From positions 91,296 through 155,295 of the forward strand of contig JBNGDB010000004.1 in NCBI GenBank assembly GCA_049975245.1: a stretch of DNA of 64,000 nt, read 5' to 3'. Position 1 is the first letter of the stretch; each line of letters begins with the position of its first letter. The stretch comes from UBA117 sp049975245 (lineage in GTDB: Archaea; Methanobacteriota; Methanobacteria; Methanobacteriales; Methanobacteriaceae). Positions 62,843-64,000 of this stretch are shown in pieces. Position numbers and translations under genes: made by a program. Under the pieces are notes generated by a model, which was given only the letters and a program-made list of their open reading frames with translations, was not told the origin of the DNA and did not search any database.

Positions 62843-63850
62843 TTAGTATCTTACCTTGCCAATATGTCTGGTACTTCCAGGGTCTTCACCATTGAAATGG
62901 GCCTGATAATATACAAACCATTCTAGTGGAATAACCAGGATGAATGGTGCAAGCAAGTGGTTGATCTTAGCATAATCCTTCATGTTAAATATGATATTCT
63001 TGGCACCAATCTTTTCACAAAATTCTATAGATTTTTGGGTTAACTCATCCCCCGGGTAATCAGCATTTAAGAAAATAACCGGCACATCCTTTTCCACCCT
63101 TTCAATAAGACCGTGGCGGAATTCCCCTGAATATAAGGGGCAGGCATGCTTTAGTGATCCCTCCATCAGCATGGTCATGGCTAATTTATATGATAAACCA
63201 TAGTTAGGGCCGCTTCCCATACAATAAAATATTTCATAGTCCTTAAACTGGTTGGCCAATTCCTTATTTTCTTCTTCTGTTGTTTCAATAAGTTTTCTAA
63301 TTATAGTGGGGAGTTCCTCTAATTGTTTTAGTATTTCCCCTGAAACTGGGGTTTCAAAGGCTGTGAATAGAATGTAATATAAACACATCAACTGGGTGAT
63401 GTAAGTTTTTGTTCCAAGTATTGCTTCTTCTCTACCTCCCTCGGTTATAATAGGGGAGGCTGCTTCTTGAGCCATGGTACTATCTTTTTCATTGGTAATG
63501 ACTGCAGTATAAATTCCATCCTCATTGGCCCTTCTTAGAGATGCCAATGTGTCAGCAGTTTCCCCGGATTGGGAGGTGAAAATAGCTGCAACATTCTTAT
63601 TGGTTAATTTTTTATGGTAATAAAATTCATAGCCAGTCATGACTTGAATATCTGCGTCACAAACCAAGTCTATGGCTGATTTAGCTGAATAACAGGTTGA
63701 AAGTGAACTTCCACAGCCTATTAGGTAAATTTTATCTAGTTGTGATATTTTTTCTGCTGTTTTATCTAATTTTTCTCTTTCAGATTCTAAAGTAAGTTCC
63801 ATTGCTTTAGGTTGTTCCAGTATTTCTTGGTGCATTTGATAAGTGGCCAA
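62843..63850 (-). CDS. SIS-domain sugar-phosphate isomerase/deglycase (GlmS-like)
   Basis: About 335 aa with two SIS domains like the isomerase half of GlmS and the FrlB/AgaS group. MHQEILEQPKAM lies near the start, IYLIGCGSSLSTCYSAK near residue 45 and FTSQSGETADT near 95. ILGTKTYITQL near 145, GSGPNYGLSYKLAMTML and GEFRHGLIE near 240 follow. It lacks a glutaminase domain. GGAGTGA places the start at TTG 63850, 6 nt away, because the GTG at 63859 is part of that site. The substrate is probably a phosphorylated amino sugar. Confidence 0.85.
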   Translation of the reverse strand: MATYQMHQEILEQPKAMELTLESEREKLDKTAEKISQLDKIYLIGCGSSLSTCYSAKSAIDLVCDADIQVMTGYEFYYHKKLTNKNVAAIFTSQSGETADTLASLRRANEDGIYTAVITNEKDSTMAQEAASPIITEGGREEAILGTKTYITQLMCLYYILFTAFETPVSGEILKQLEELPTIIRKLIETTEEENKELANQFKDYEIFYCMGSGPNYGLSYKLAMTMLMEGSLKHACPLYSGEFRHGLIERVEKDVPVIFLNADYPGDELTQKSIEFCEKIGAKNIIFNMKDYAKINHLLAPFILVIPLEWFVYYQAHFNGEDPGSTRHIGKVRY

Positions 63851-64000
63851 AAATATCACTCCATAAAATTAGACTAATAATATTTTGATTAGCCATTATT
63901 TAAAAATTTTTATTTTATTCAATAGTTAATTATAGAAACTGGACTAAATGGCACTGTCAAAAACTTGGTGGTTGATTTTGGAAAAGGTTTTTGTGTGTTT

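Overview
The window looks like a chromosomal segment of a methanogenic archaeon of the Methanobacteriales, most likely a Methanobacterium-type organism. This is inferred from gene content and signals, not from a marker gene. The DNA is AT-rich. Promoters have archaeal TATA boxes and many genes start after GGTG, GGAGG or GGGG ribosome-binding sites. The gene set includes NucS, a short class III-type hybrid cluster protein, a V4R/ArsR regulator, an archaeal Lhr helicase with its phosphoesterase, HisKA_2-type sensor kinases, TrmO and PRC-barrel proteins. I saw no rRNA, tRNA, CRISPR array, transposase or integrase.

Layout. 0-7 kb: small membrane and Fe-S proteins, a frameshifted Fpg-type DNA glycosylase, an M48 protease, a DUF389 membrane protein and NucS. 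7-13 kb: a tight four-gene operon (pyruvyl-transferase-like, a reductase-adenylate ligase fusion, an unidentified 194-aa protein, and a GMC-type flavoprotein with an Fe-S motif). It looks like an undescribed pathway on an activated acid or alcohol. 13-18 kb: ZIP transporter, GIN-domain lipoprotein, MoxR/CoxE pair, and a membrane-anchored M14-like protein. 18-26 kb: nitrilase and glutamine-synthetase-like pair, DsrE and HEAT proteins, phosphoesterase-Lhr pair, and a yeast-type cytosine deaminase. 26-29 kb: V4R regulator divergent from hcp, with matching inverted repeats between them. 29-38 kb: hydrolases, a sensor kinase, an MFS exporter, a HEPN-motif protein, a methyltransferase and a secreted hydrolase-like protein with aromatic/basic C-terminal repeats.

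38-48 kb: a structured intergenic locus with nested short reading frames, TPR and alpha/beta hydrolase genes, a frameshifted DUF308-like gene, a second MFS exporter, cyclase and TrmO, a PAS sensor, a PRC-barrel protein, and an acidic lipoprotein next to a large inverted repeat. 48-53 kb: a four-gene operon (PNPOx-like, rifampin-phosphotransferase-like, CrtI-like, SagB-like). 53-64 kb: HisF, HEAT protein, GDPD, a probably leaderless hisG, an unknown protein, a polymerase-like membrane protein interrupted by an in-frame TGA, an antiporter, Nudix, a cysteine-rich membrane protein without a canonical start codon, and a SIS-domain isomerase.

Two themes recur. At least three genes are interrupted (fpg, the DUF308-like gene, the polymerase-like gene); the two frameshifts lie at or near short homopolymers. 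Several gene ends or leaders carry short tandem duplications of 19-60 bp. Start codons were chosen mainly by ribosome-binding-site spacing. All family assignments come from reading motifs by eye, without database searches.
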